Shown here piece by piece: positions 42,328 to 51,908 of a stretch of DNA of 64,000 nt. Location of the stretch: assembly GCA_934500705.1 (NCBI GenBank), contig CAKSTI010000013.1, positions 1 through 64,000 of the forward strand, in the 5' to 3' direction. The position numbers were made by a program, and so were the translations under genes. The first letter of the stretch is position 1. Each line of letters starts with the position of its first letter. This DNA is from an uncultured Clostridia bacterium. GTDB lineage: Bacteria; Bacillota; Clostridia; UMGS1810. The notes under the pieces are model-generated. The model was not told the origin of the DNA. It saw only the letters and a program-made list of their open reading frames with translations, and did no database searches.

Positions 42328-42361
42328 TTAGGCAGTGGGAACTTGAACCCGCATTGCCTAA
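42328..42361 (-). other. tRNA-minihelix-like hairpin, copy 2
   Basis: Minus strand TTAGGCA (42355-42361) pairs perfectly with TGCCTAA (42328-42334) and encloses a T-arm-like hairpin, GCGGG, TTCAAGT(T), CCCAC, with one mismatch. About 27 of 31 positions match copy 1 at 19260-19290. It lies seven bases after the stop of the SLH gene at 42368 and just before the AGGAGG of the gene at 39623. Confidence 0.6.
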
Positions 42362-42367
42362 GGTAAA

Positions 42368-43297
42368 TTACTGAACCCTGTCCAAATTTATTAATACTTT
42401 TCCGTCATTTGACCACGAGATAAACATTGTGTATTCGCCGTTTGAACCCTTGAGCGCTTTCTGATAGCCTTCGTCAAGCTCATAGGAAACGTCGGGGAAC
42501 ATCATTTTAACAGTGTTTCTGTATGTTACAAATTCCTCTTCGCTTACGTTTTCAAAGGTAAGCTCGGCACGGTCGTCGGTCACGTTTTGCGTTTTCGGCT
42601 CGCCGAAGCTGTGTGCCGGGATTTTTGACGTGATGTCGCCTTTGGAGTCGTCTTTTATATCGTCGGTTTTAAACTTTTCATACATTCTCACCGAGATTGC
42701 AACCGCCTGCTCCCTGGTGGAGTTGGCATAGAGGGCGTCCTCCTGCTCTTGGGTTACGTTCCGGGGAGCAAACTTGCCCTCGCCGATGCCGTTTATTATG
42801 GCGTTTTCCGCCATAAAGTACACGCTGTCCTTTGCCCAGTCGGATATAAAGCCGTCGTCGGCAAATTTTTCTGCTGTTCCGCTCGGCTTTGCCTCTTTGT
42901 CCATAGACTTGGAGTATGTCCTTGCAAGCATTGTTGCCGCCTGCTCCCTGGAAAGAAGTGCGTCCGGCTCAAAGGTGGTATCGCTTGTGCCGGTGGTTAT
43001 GCCTGCGGCATAAGCCTTTAAAACTTGCTCATCTGCGGTGTCGGAGAACGGATTTACCTCTGCCGCTTTAAGCTCGGTTTTGCCGAGTGCCTCGTAGAGC
43101 TTTACGCTGAGCGATGCAAACTCGCTCCTTGTTATCGGCTTGGAAACGTCTGCGCTTTCAAGCGACGGAGGAATAAGCGAATATTCCTCTGCCTTTTTAA
43201 GCTCGGCTGCCGCCCAGTCCGATGCGCCGGTGTATGCCGATGCGCTGAATGCACAGCTGAGTGCGCAAACTGCGGCAATGAATGAAACCTTTTTCAT
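42368..43297 (-). CDS. S-layer-homology protein (309 aa)
   Basis: Signal peptide MKKVSFIAAVCALSCAFSASA, then three S-layer-homology repeats (WAAAELKKAEEYSLIPPS..., NPFSDTADEQVLKAYAAGITTG..., EKFADDGFISDWAKDSVYFMAEN...), each with the T/S-R-E-x-A element. SLH repeats bind secondary wall polymers, so the protein sits at the cell wall. A C-terminal region of about 90 residues (ENVSEEEFVTYRNTVKMMFPD) has no known motif. The start is ATG at 43297 after AAAGGA; an upstream in-frame ATG would give no clear signal peptide. Confidence 0.85.
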   Translation of the reverse strand: MKKVSFIAAVCALSCAFSASAYTGASDWAAAELKKAEEYSLIPPSLESADVSKPITRSEFASLSVKLYEALGKTELKAAEVNPFSDTADEQVLKAYAAGITTGTSDTTFEPDALLSREQAATMLARTYSKSMDKEAKPSGTAEKFADDGFISDWAKDSVYFMAENAIINGIGEGKFAPRNVTQEQEDALYANSTREQAVAISVRMYEKFKTDDIKDDSKGDITSKIPAHSFGEPKTQNVTDDRAELTFENVSEEEFVTYRNTVKMMFPDVSYELDEGYQKALKGSNGEYTMFISWSNDGKVLINLDRVQ

Positions 43298-43325
43298 AGT
43301 TCTCAATCCTTTCTTTATATTATCA

Positions 43326-45923
43326 TCAATCTGCACGGTTGTTCATTACCCATACTGCAATAGGCTTGTTATAGCGCATAAACACTATAAGCTCGGAGCA
43401 GTTTGTGCCGTATGCGTCCGAGGGGCGAATGTCGCCGACGGAGCCTTGGTAGAACTTATCGTCCTCGGCGTCATAGACAACAATCGGCGTGGTGGACGTT
43501 ACCTTAAAGTACTCCTCAATCTCCTCACTGCCTTTTGCCTCACGTGTCACACCGAGAAGGTCGCCGTTTAATGTTACTGCATTTACTATTGCGATACGGT
43601 TATATGCCATCAAATCCTGGAACTTATACCAGTAATTAACGGTATCATAGCCTGCCCAGTCACTTGCCGGGTCTATGCGGCCGGTTTTTCTGGTTTTGTA
43701 GTCATAATGAATTTCTATAAGTCCGGAAACTCCTTTTGCGTTGAGTCCTGCACGGATTACGTCACCCTTATTCGGGATAATGGAATAACCGTCTACTATG
43801 TTTATGGTCTTTTCGCTGCCCTTATCGTAGACGATGACCTTTGTAACCTTATTGCCGTCGGCGTCTAAGCCTTTGCGGACTTCCTTAACCCAGTAATATG
43901 CTGCGTAGTCGTCTATGGGGTATGCGGTTCTCTTAATTGCCACAAAGTTGCACTCTGCGGAGTGGCCTGTCTTATAAATAGTGGTTTCGTAACCTCTGTT
44001 TGAGGCAAGATTTGCCGGAAGCTCTATGCCGTACTCGTCGTCATCGCCTTCACCGGAAACCGGTACACGGAACATTACAACGTCGGAGGAGAGGTAGAAC
44101 TTTTTGCCGAATTTCTTTTCTTCCAGGCAGTAACGCTGATTGAGTGTTACGCCGTCGGTTGTACCCATAAGGTGAAGTGTTGCATCGTCCTCGTTTGCGC
44201 CTACGGCGGGGGTGTCTATCTCGCACACCTGACCTTTGGAATTGAGGATATACATTACAACATTTTTCTTAGCCGAGGCAAGAGTTGCGGCAACGTTTTT
44301 GCGCACCTGCTCGCCGTCTATTGTCACTTTATCGGCAATTTCGAGAATTTTTATCTCGCCGTCGGTTGCAAGCATTTTCAGCTTGACGGAGCTATCAAGC
44401 CCGTTTGCCTTGTCGGAAACGTCTATGAGATAGCCGCCGACAAATGATGACTTGGTTTCGGAGAAATATGCTATTTTCCCGTATCTGTTCGTTTTAAACG
44501 TGCCCTTTTTGCCTATGTCTACGGAAAAGCGTTTATACGCCGTTTCGAGATACTCGTACTCTGTGCCGTCGATGACAATTTTCTTGTCCTTTGTGCTTAT
44601 CGAATCCACAGTTCCGTCAAACACGTTGCTTGAAACATAGATAATTGCACTGCCGTCCGACACTGCCACATCTATCACAGAGCCGGAAATTATGGCGTCA
44701 AATCCGAGGAGCACGCCCTCCGTGCTGTACACCCAAATGTTGTCATTGTCTATCTTTGAAAGATTTATGACGTTTTTAACGTCTATGTCGTCCACGATGC
44801 TTTTGTCGGTATTGTTTACGCTCTTTACAACTGCTGTCTGATAGTCCTCGATGAAAACAATATCATACGAGCCGTCGCTGTCGTTATCCACAAGGCGAAC
44901 CTCGCCCTCCGTTACCTTAAAGGCATCGGAAAGTCCGCTCGACACAACGCTGCCGTTGCGAACTACCGTTGCCGATGAGTCCGTCTTAGCACTTTTTTCT
45001 TTGTCAGAGTCGTTATAATACTTTATTTTGCCGCTCTCGTAGCCAATGAAATCCTCGGCGGATATTGTTAGCACGTCCGTATCGGTATCGTCCAGACAGA
45101 TAAGCGTCTTTGTGCCGTCATTTACATCTTCGTAATAAAGCGTTACAGCATAGCCGAGCTTACCTGCTACCGCAAGGCTGCCGACGTTGTAAACCGTACC
45201 GTTTATAAGGCATTTGTTTGCGCCGACCGCTTTGCCCGTTACGGAAAGTCCGTTTACCGCTTCGACAATGCCGTCGTCGAAATATATGTTGCGGTAAAGC
45301 GAAAGAAGTGTGGTTTCGTTCTTGTTGGTGTAGCCGACTGTTTTGCCGATTTTCTCAACATCAAGCATTTTGCAGTGAATTGCATTGTATAAAAGTGTAG
45401 TGAGCACGCCGTTTGTCACGTTCTCGCTGCGTGCAACACCGTCGAGCAGCTTTATTCTGTTTGCCGCCGCAATGTAGCCGCCGGGATAGCCGCCGTTTCT
45501 TGCGGCATAGTCACCGTAACCGAGGAGGCTTACGAAAATTTTTACCGCCTCATTGTACGTTATTACGTCATTAGGACGGAAGATTTTATCCTCCGGCACG
45601 CTTAAAACACCCATATCAACAAGAGTGTTTAAGGTATGTGCCGCCCAGGAGTCCGCTGCAACGTCCGCATAATACGTGCTGTCTGCGGAAATTGTGGGGT
45701 TGATGTCCACGATTTTGCCGACGGTTGAGGCAAACTCCACTCTCGTTATTTCCTGTGAGTTGTCCAAAACACCGTAAGAGTCCGCACTCATAAGGCCGAG
45801 CGCCTTTAAGACCTTCTGCTCGTTTGCAAGCCTTTGGTCATCATAGGTATTCGCCGCCGCAAATGCGGGCAAAATGCCTATGAGCATTGTTAAAACTATG
45901 AGTAATGATACTATTTTTTTCAT
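43326..45923 (-). CDS. Large S-layer-homology protein with long beta domain
   Basis: 865 aa. Signal peptide MKKIVSLLIVLTMLIGILPAFA. Two or three SLH repeats occupy about 30-180 (VLKALGLMSADSYG, YADVAADSWAAHTLNTLVDMGVL, DVITYNEAVKIFVSLLGYG). The remaining 680 residues look all-beta with many D-G-T and V-x-V strands (VDSISTKDKKIVIDGTEYEYL) and match no catalytic family I know. The size and layout suggest a surface-layer-type structural or glycan-handling protein. AGAGGTG is six bases before the ATG at 45923; an upstream GTG would use this site as coding sequence. Confidence 0.8.
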   Translation of the reverse strand: MKKIVSLLIVLTMLIGILPAFAAANTYDDQRLANEQKVLKALGLMSADSYGVLDNSQEITRVEFASTVGKIVDINPTISADSTYYADVAADSWAAHTLNTLVDMGVLSVPEDKIFRPNDVITYNEAVKIFVSLLGYGDYAARNGGYPGGYIAAANRIKLLDGVARSENVTNGVLTTLLYNAIHCKMLDVEKIGKTVGYTNKNETTLLSLYRNIYFDDGIVEAVNGLSVTGKAVGANKCLINGTVYNVGSLAVAGKLGYAVTLYYEDVNDGTKTLICLDDTDTDVLTISAEDFIGYESGKIKYYNDSDKEKSAKTDSSATVVRNGSVVSSGLSDAFKVTEGEVRLVDNDSDGSYDIVFIEDYQTAVVKSVNNTDKSIVDDIDVKNVINLSKIDNDNIWVYSTEGVLLGFDAIISGSVIDVAVSDGSAIIYVSSNVFDGTVDSISTKDKKIVIDGTEYEYLETAYKRFSVDIGKKGTFKTNRYGKIAYFSETKSSFVGGYLIDVSDKANGLDSSVKLKMLATDGEIKILEIADKVTIDGEQVRKNVAATLASAKKNVVMYILNSKGQVCEIDTPAVGANEDDATLHLMGTTDGVTLNQRYCLEEKKFGKKFYLSSDVVMFRVPVSGEGDDDEYGIELPANLASNRGYETTIYKTGHSAECNFVAIKRTAYPIDDYAAYYWVKEVRKGLDADGNKVTKVIVYDKGSEKTINIVDGYSIIPNKGDVIRAGLNAKGVSGLIEIHYDYKTRKTGRIDPASDWAGYDTVNYWYKFQDLMAYNRIAIVNAVTLNGDLLGVTREAKGSEEIEEYFKVTSTTPIVVYDAEDDKFYQGSVGDIRPSDAYGTNCSELIVFMRYNKPIAVWVMNNRAD

Positions 45924-45942
45924 ATATTTCACCTCTGCCTCT

Positions 45943-47541
45943 CTATTTCAGCAATGAGCAGATAACCTTTGCCGCTTCGGCACGGTTAGCCGCCGCCGTG
46001 GGGTTGAAGTTGCCGTTTTCGTCGCCCTGCATTACGCCGGTTGAGCGCAGAGTGTAAACTGCGTCCTTGGCATAGTCCGCTATGGCGGAATCGTCGGCAA
46101 ATGCCGCAGCTCCGTTATTTGCAGCAGAGCGTCCCGCATAGACAAGCGCACGCTTTATCATAACCGCCATATCCTGACGGGAGATGTTGTATCCGCCGCC
46201 AAAGTTCGTTTCCGAAATGCCGCTGACAATGCCTGCCGCATATGCCGCCTTAATGAACGGTGCGTCCCAGTTTGAGTCTGACACGTCGGTAAAATTAATG
46301 CCGCTGTCATCACCGCCGATGATGCCGAGCGCAAGTGTAAGCATCTTTACAAATTCGGAACGTGTAACGCTCTTTGCCGGCAAAAATCTGCCGTCGCCCA
46401 AACCTGCAACAATACCCTTTGAGGCGAGAGTTTCTATGCTCTGCTTTGCCCAGTCGTAACCGCTGAGGTCGGAAAATGCACTCTTTGCAGCGGTATTGTC
46501 CGACGAGTAATCAACGTTGCCGCCTGTGAGCTTGCCGGAGTTTCCGCCTCCGCCGCCGGTTTTGCCGCCGCCCGAACCTGAACCTGAACCGCCTTTATCG
46601 TTGGCGTCGGCTTTAAGGCTGTTGAACTTAGCTCTCAAAGCCGCAAGGTCTGCAAAGGTCTGGTTACACAAGTTTTTATAAACGCTGTCGGGTGTATTTG
46701 AGGTGTCTATGCCGATAAAAGCTGCGTGTGCTTCGAGTACTGCCTTAACATTGCCGAAGCCGTTGGCGTCTTTAACAAGCGCCAAAATCATTGCCTCGGT
46801 AATTTTATCGGCAAAGTCGTTATAATCCGAGATTGTTTTGCCGCTTATTAGGGCGCTTGCCTCTTTTTTGTGGCTGTCTTTAAACCTCTCGGCGGTGAAA
46901 ACATCGTTGCCGCTGATTGAGAAAATGTCTAAGTATTCGTCATAATCAAACACATTTGCGATTTTGCCCTCGCCGATGTACTGGTATATAAGCTCTCTTT
47001 GGAGCTTTAAAACCGAGCCGTTGACGTCGTCGGCGTTTAGCGGAATAAGCTTTTTAACCCTTGATGCAAGCGATGAGAAAGAAGGCTCTGCATCTACGCC
47101 GTTCAAGTAAAGTCCGAGGGCGTATCTGTCATCTTTAATGCACTTTTGCGTATCTGCCGATGCGTTTAAGCGTTCGATTGCGTTTCTTGTACTTTCGCTG
47201 TCCGCATAGACAAAGTTTTTTGCCGTTTCCTCCTCGGCAAGTGATGCCGTTACGGTGAACACATCTGCGCCCTTCATCTTAAAAGCAATTTCAAAACTGC
47301 CGTCCGCATTTGTCTTAATCTGGTTCTGGTAGGCGAGCTTATCGAAAAACTCGCTGTCCGAAACGCCGTTTGAGTTAACCGTCACAATGAGGTTTTCATC
47401 ATTTGCGTCGGTTGTACCCTTTACGGTTACGGTATCGTTTTTCAAATCCGTGCCTATGCTCTCTATGCTTACCTGTGCGCTTGCCGCAGAGGCAAACGCA
47501 ACGGTGAAAGCAAGAACGAGAGAAGGTAATTTTATTTTCAT
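45943..47541 (-). CDS. Secreted protein with C-terminal S-layer-homology repeats
   Basis: 532 aa. Signal peptide, an Ig-like domain (about 22-110, IESIGTDLKNDTVTVKGTTDANDENLIVTV), a helical region (110-330), a Gly/Ser-rich linker (KGGSGSGSGGGKTGGGGG), and three SLH repeats at the end (FSDLSGYDWAKQSIETLASKGIVAG..., FTDVSDSNWDAPFIKAAYAAGIVSG..., FADDSAIADYAKDAVYTLRSTGVMQG...). The flexible linker presents the N-terminal part away from the wall. The start is ATG at 47541 after GGGAG. The function of the helical part is unknown. Confidence 0.83.
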   Translation of the reverse strand: MKIKLPSLVLAFTVAFASAASAQVSIESIGTDLKNDTVTVKGTTDANDENLIVTVNSNGVSDSEFFDKLAYQNQIKTNADGSFEIAFKMKGADVFTVTASLAEEETAKNFVYADSESTRNAIERLNASADTQKCIKDDRYALGLYLNGVDAEPSFSSLASRVKKLIPLNADDVNGSVLKLQRELIYQYIGEGKIANVFDYDEYLDIFSISGNDVFTAERFKDSHKKEASALISGKTISDYNDFADKITEAMILALVKDANGFGNVKAVLEAHAAFIGIDTSNTPDSVYKNLCNQTFADLAALRAKFNSLKADANDKGGSGSGSGGGKTGGGGGNSGKLTGGNVDYSSDNTAAKSAFSDLSGYDWAKQSIETLASKGIVAGLGDGRFLPAKSVTRSEFVKMLTLALGIIGGDDSGINFTDVSDSNWDAPFIKAAYAAGIVSGISETNFGGGYNISRQDMAVMIKRALVYAGRSAANNGAAAFADDSAIADYAKDAVYTLRSTGVMQGDENGNFNPTAAANRAEAAKVICSLLK

Positions 47542-47560
47542 AACTGCACTCCCTTTTGTT

Positions 47561-50500
47561 TTATTTATCTGCAAGGTACATATCGGAGAAGTATCCGACG
47601 TTCTTGTATGTACCTATTGCGCCGAGAACCTGTGAGTATTCCATATATTTATTTCTTCCCAGACCGTCATCGTCATTTATAAGGAAGGCAAATTTAGGAA
47701 TATATCCGGGTCCTACCTTTGACGGGTCACGCAGGCACTGCGCCCAGGGGATTTTTATTTCATAATATATCTTGTTTCCTTCGTGTACTATGACAAGCTC
47801 CTTATCCTCAACAAGACCTGTGGGAAGCGCAGAATTGTTTGAAAGGTGCCTGTACATCTGCGGGCCGTCCGGCGTGAGTGCAACGGTAAGCTCGTTATAG
47901 CTGCCGCTCGATGCCGTATCCTGGTCGGCAAGACCTATCTGAATACTGTCGCCGTCCCAGATGTTTGAGCCCGTATTTTTTTGGACAAACTGGTTGTCCG
48001 TTACTTCGATGAAGAAATAAATGTTTTCTTCATCATAAGTTGCGGTAGCCTTACCGCTGAGATCGCTCTCGCCGAGGTAAATCTTATTGCCGTAGAGGAG
48101 TTCCACGTTCTCGTTGTTTTCGCCGGGTGAAATCGGGAACCAGGTGTCCGTTCTGTACTCGCCGTCGGACACCTTGCCGTCTATGGTGGGCTTGGTGTAC
48201 GCATAGGGTACGGTGGTAAAGAACATCGTGTGTTTATCGTCAAAGTACTCGCCGTTATCAAGCCGCAGGGACACGTTGTAGTCACGCATTTCTTTGGTGA
48301 TAATCTCCGGCATAAAGAGTTTCTTTTCATATGTCGCCTTGGGCGCCAAATCCTTAATCTGAATGTCGCCGACGTACTTTGCAATCTCTGACGGAGCGTT
48401 TACCTTTAACACACCGCTTACCGGACCTGAGTTTTTGTTATTGGTAACTTTAAGGTCAAGATACCAGCGGTTAATGTTGCTTGTGTCGCTCATAGCGTGA
48501 GTTTCGCCTATTGTAACCGTCTGTTCGTTATCTATCTTGATATTTCCGGAATAAACCAGCTTGTCACCGTCCGTTACATCAAACATTGCGCACTTGTTGT
48601 AAAAAGCTGCCTTGGGTGTTGTGAGCACGTACTTTGCCTTGCCGTTTTTAAATCCGTCGTTTTCCGAAACGGAAAAATCCGTGTTTTTTGGCTCTATCTT
48701 CATATTGTCAGAATTGGGTATGGCTATGTTTGCAATTACCGTATCATTAACGGTTGCAACCGCAACTTTTTCGCCTGCATCTATTGTAGGCGCTGCGCTG
48801 TTGAATTTTTTAAAGTCGCCTATGAGGTAAACCGGGCTGTCGGTCAGCATAAAGTTAAACACACCGTTTACCGCCTTCATAGTGCGCTCATTGCCAAACA
48901 TATCGACAACCGTAACCTCGTCAATACCGAGATTGAGTGCATACGGCTCACGGTCGTTGCTCGTCCACACACCTATTGCCTGACTGCCTTTGCCGTCGGA
49001 GTTATCCCTGTTCCAGCGGTAAGCGTATATACGTGCGGTGAGGTCTGCCTCCTTGCCGTCCGCTGCGTCCACAAAGTTGTCGCCGCTACCTACAATCCAG
49101 TTTGCGCACGCCGCCGCAACATACGCCGGCAGGGCGGAGTAAGGTGTGTCGTCATAAACCGAATTAATTGTTCCGTATGTGGCCTCACCGTAGCTCGGCT
49201 CCATACCGGAATTCATAAATTCGTAAAAGTATATTCTGTCGTAATATTTGAGGGCGTCGTTTTGCAAGAGCGCTCTGGAAAGGTTGTTTGCCTTATCCAT
49301 ATCGGTAACAAAGCAGTTATCCATTTGCTGATGCCAGCCTGTTTCGGTACACCATATTTCCTTTTCGGGGTGGCCGAACTCTGCCATCAGCTTTCTCACC
49401 TGTGCAACGGGTGTCATTTGGTTACCGTTTTCAAACGATTTCATCCAGTCGTATGGGTGGTAAGAAACGCCGTCCATATATTCAAGTGCGCCTGCCTCAA
49501 ACCACTTTCTCACAAGCGCAAGGTCAATAAGACCGGTATCTATACCGATGACCTTCATATTCGGGTTTGCCTCTTTGGTACCCTCATAGAGAGCCTTAAC
49601 CATATATGTGTACTGCTCGCCGGTGCCGTTGGGGTAGGTAAGGTTCCACTCGTTTGCCGACTCCACGGCATATCCGGCTGTTCCAAGCTCCTTGGTAATC
49701 CACGAGCAATATTTTTTGTAAGCCTGCCACGCCTCGTCGGTACTTATGGGGTGAGAGTCGGGGTACACATTTTCGTTATGCGAAAAGTGAACGGGCATAT
49801 ATTCTATCCCCCATTTTTTTGCGCCTTCGAGAGCCGCTGCGGTGGTGCTTTTTAGTTTATACTGCCCTTTTGCTTTTTCGTTATCCGGCCAGCGGATGGA
49901 GTCACGCACACTGACATAGCCGCTGCGTTTGGCAAGGGAAAGCTGCTCGTCCACACCGGAGCGGTAGTTGTCCATACCGTCGAAGTGAACGTTTGTGCCG
50001 GCTCTCTTATTGGCAACCTTGGACTCCCTCGCACGGGAAGTATCGGTTGTAAATACCGACTTTACGCCGTCTGCCGTAAACTCTGCGTAATACTTGAACA
50101 CGCCGTAGGGCATAGCGTCCAAAACGGAGGTTATTGTCTTTTCCTCCTCTGCACCTATTGACACCTTTTCCGTCTTTTCGGCAACGGTCATATTTGTTGT
50201 AGTGTCAACCGCATAGTAACGGGCGTTTAAGTCGTACATCTGTTTTGTATTGTTTTTAAGGGCAATGTCGAACTTTGCGTCCTCATCGTCATAGAAAACG
50301 TTTCCGTATGCCGAGGTTGTGATTTTGCCGGAGAAGGGATTTTTCTCCTCCAGCTTTTTAACCCTGACTGCGCCTATAACAATGTCGTCAATGGTCGAAA
50401 TTCTGCCGTAACGGTTGGGGTAATAGGACGAATAATTCTTGCCGTAACCGGAGTCCGTCGATGCTGTGATGTCGTGGTTGCTATCTAAAATATTTGCGGA

Positions 50501-51004
50501 AATCTTAAAATCACAGTCATCTAAATTATCGGCGAATCTTGCGTCCTGAATGCGAAAAGTTCTCGTACGCCAAGCCTTGATTTTTTTGTTTTTTGCGGCT
50601 TTGGCACCGTATGAAGTTTTCTGCATTCCCGCCCAGCGATTGGGGCGATCCTGTGCGCTGTATACAAGCGAAAATACCGCCGCACCTGCGTCGTAATAGT
50701 CAACTTCTATCTCGAACACACTGCCGTCGGACACCTTATAGGCAAATGACGAATTAAGGTCAACGTTGATTGTAGCCTCCGCCTCGCTGTTTTTTGAAAG
50801 CGCCCAGCCGACTCTGCCCTCGTGCTCTGCGGTTTTAACATTGCCGCTTGCCATAGCAACCTTCATATTGACCGCCGCTGCGCCGGGGGTCGAAAACTCT
50901 GCATAAGCAAGGTTTTTATCCGTTTCCGCAAACGAAACGGACGGGGTAAGCATTACGGCAGAAAGCACAAGGCTGAGTGCCGATTTTATGATGCTTTTTT
51001 TCAT
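47561..51004 (-). CDS. Secreted clan GH-A-like glycoside hydrolase with CBM9-like end (1147 aa)
   Basis: Signal peptide, an N-terminal beta-sandwich (about 35-215) like that of its paralogue at 34745, an Ig-like linker, a TIM barrel (about 335-680), further beta domains, and a C-terminal CBM9/DOMON-like carbohydrate-binding domain (about 960-1147: DGKVSDGEYRTDTWFPIS, DGDSIQIGLADQ). The probable acid/base is E452 in SANEWN and the nucleophile E554 in CTETGWH. The family number and substrate are uncertain. The start is ATG at 51004 after GAGGTG; an ATG two codons earlier lies too close to that site. It follows the importer permeases by 13 bases, so uptake and breakdown are in one operon. Confidence 0.78.
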   Translation of the reverse strand: MKKSIIKSALSLVLSAVMLTPSVSFAETDKNLAYAEFSTPGAAAVNMKVAMASGNVKTAEHEGRVGWALSKNSEAEATINVDLNSSFAYKVSDGSVFEIEVDYYDAGAAVFSLVYSAQDRPNRWAGMQKTSYGAKAAKNKKIKAWRTRTFRIQDARFADNLDDCDFKISANILDSNHDITASTDSGYGKNYSSYYPNRYGRISTIDDIVIGAVRVKKLEEKNPFSGKITTSAYGNVFYDDEDAKFDIALKNNTKQMYDLNARYYAVDTTTNMTVAEKTEKVSIGAEEEKTITSVLDAMPYGVFKYYAEFTADGVKSVFTTDTSRARESKVANKRAGTNVHFDGMDNYRSGVDEQLSLAKRSGYVSVRDSIRWPDNEKAKGQYKLKSTTAAALEGAKKWGIEYMPVHFSHNENVYPDSHPISTDEAWQAYKKYCSWITKELGTAGYAVESANEWNLTYPNGTGEQYTYMVKALYEGTKEANPNMKVIGIDTGLIDLALVRKWFEAGALEYMDGVSYHPYDWMKSFENGNQMTPVAQVRKLMAEFGHPEKEIWCTETGWHQQMDNCFVTDMDKANNLSRALLQNDALKYYDRIYFYEFMNSGMEPSYGEATYGTINSVYDDTPYSALPAYVAAACANWIVGSGDNFVDAADGKEADLTARIYAYRWNRDNSDGKGSQAIGVWTSNDREPYALNLGIDEVTVVDMFGNERTMKAVNGVFNFMLTDSPVYLIGDFKKFNSAAPTIDAGEKVAVATVNDTVIANIAIPNSDNMKIEPKNTDFSVSENDGFKNGKAKYVLTTPKAAFYNKCAMFDVTDGDKLVYSGNIKIDNEQTVTIGETHAMSDTSNINRWYLDLKVTNNKNSGPVSGVLKVNAPSEIAKYVGDIQIKDLAPKATYEKKLFMPEIITKEMRDYNVSLRLDNGEYFDDKHTMFFTTVPYAYTKPTIDGKVSDGEYRTDTWFPISPGENNENVELLYGNKIYLGESDLSGKATATYDEENIYFFIEVTDNQFVQKNTGSNIWDGDSIQIGLADQDTASSGSYNELTVALTPDGPQMYRHLSNNSALPTGLVEDKELVIVHEGNKIYYEIKIPWAQCLRDPSKVGPGYIPKFAFLINDDDGLGRNKYMEYSQVLGAIGTYKNVGYFSDMYLADK

Positions 51005-51017
51005 TAACATATCACCT

Positions 51018-51908
51018 CTATCCTTTCACTCCTCCTATTGTAAGTCCGCCGATAATCTGCTTTTGGAAAATGAGATATATAACCGACGGCGGAACAATTA
51101 CAATAAGCATTGCAACTGTGTATTGGTCTATGGTAGTGCCGCCTTTCATAGAATAAATTTTCTGTCCTATAACCGACGTCTGAGGTTTCGTCAAAAGCAG
51201 CAGCGGCCAGAAAAAGTTACCCCAGGCGCCGTTAAACTGGAATATTGTTATAACTGCCATTACGGGGATTGAAAGCGGAATAACTATCTTGTAGAACATC
51301 TGCAAGTTTGTGCAGCCGTCGAGCTTTGCCGACTCAAAGAACGATATGGAAAGCGAGTCAAAAAAGCTCTTAAACAGCAGAACATAGTAGCAGTTTGCGC
51401 CTGCGCAAAGCCACATAGGCCAGTAAGTGTTAGACAAATTCCAGTGAGTGAGCGGAAAATCCGTAAACGTCATAAAAAGCGGAACCTGACTGACGTTGGA
51501 CGGCAGCAGCATTGTCCACATAACAACCATAAATATAAGGCGTGAACCTCTCGGCTTTAACCTTGACAGGACGTAGCCTGCAAGACCGTTTATGGCAATG
51601 GTGAATACTATGTCGCCGGCTGACATTATAATTGTGTTTACAAATGTTCTGCCGAAACGGTACTTTGACCACACCGTCATAATTTTGCCGAAGTCTATCT
51701 TTTTGGGGAAAAACGACGGGGGTATCTGCAAAAATTCCTTTGTATCCTTAAAAGCCGAAAGGAAAATCCACAAAACGGGAAGTATACACACAAGGCTGAG
51801 TATTATGGAAACAGCCATAAAGAGAGCGTGAACGACACGTATATACGGCTTTTTGTACTCCATAGGGAATATCATACCCGTCATTTCGGGTTGTTTGTTT
51901 TTACGCAT
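51018..51908 (-). CDS. Carbohydrate ABC transporter permease, MalG type
   Basis: 296 aa, about six membrane helices, with the EAA loop FFESAKLDGCTNLQMFYKIVIPLSIPV at about 190-215 that docks the ATPase. It is the second permease of a CUT1-type sugar importer. Its start overlaps the upstream permease gene by eight bases. No ATPase gene is nearby; a shared MsmX-type ATPase encoded elsewhere is expected, as for many clostridial importers. Confidence 0.92.
   Translation of the reverse strand: MRKNKQPEMTGMIFPMEYKKPYIRVVHALFMAVSIILSLVCILPVLWIFLSAFKDTKEFLQIPPSFFPKKIDFGKIMTVWSKYRFGRTFVNTIIMSAGDIVFTIAINGLAGYVLSRLKPRGSRLIFMVVMWTMLLPSNVSQVPLFMTFTDFPLTHWNLSNTYWPMWLCAGANCYYVLLFKSFFDSLSISFFESAKLDGCTNLQMFYKIVIPLSIPVMAVITIFQFNGAWGNFFWPLLLLTKPQTSVIGQKIYSMKGGTTIDQYTVAMLIVIVPPSVIYLIFQKQIIGGLTIGGVKG

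Noticed and set aside
19260..42361. The two tRNA-like hairpins as attL and attR of an integrated element of 23 kb
   Set aside because: The copies differ at several bases, no integrase is present, and the interval holds core sporulation genes such as spoIVA and sigE.
48497..49855. Open frame of 452 codons on the plus strand
   Set aside because: It lies fully inside the hydrolase gene on the other strand, has a low-complexity Val/Cys/His-rich translation and no ribosome binding site.
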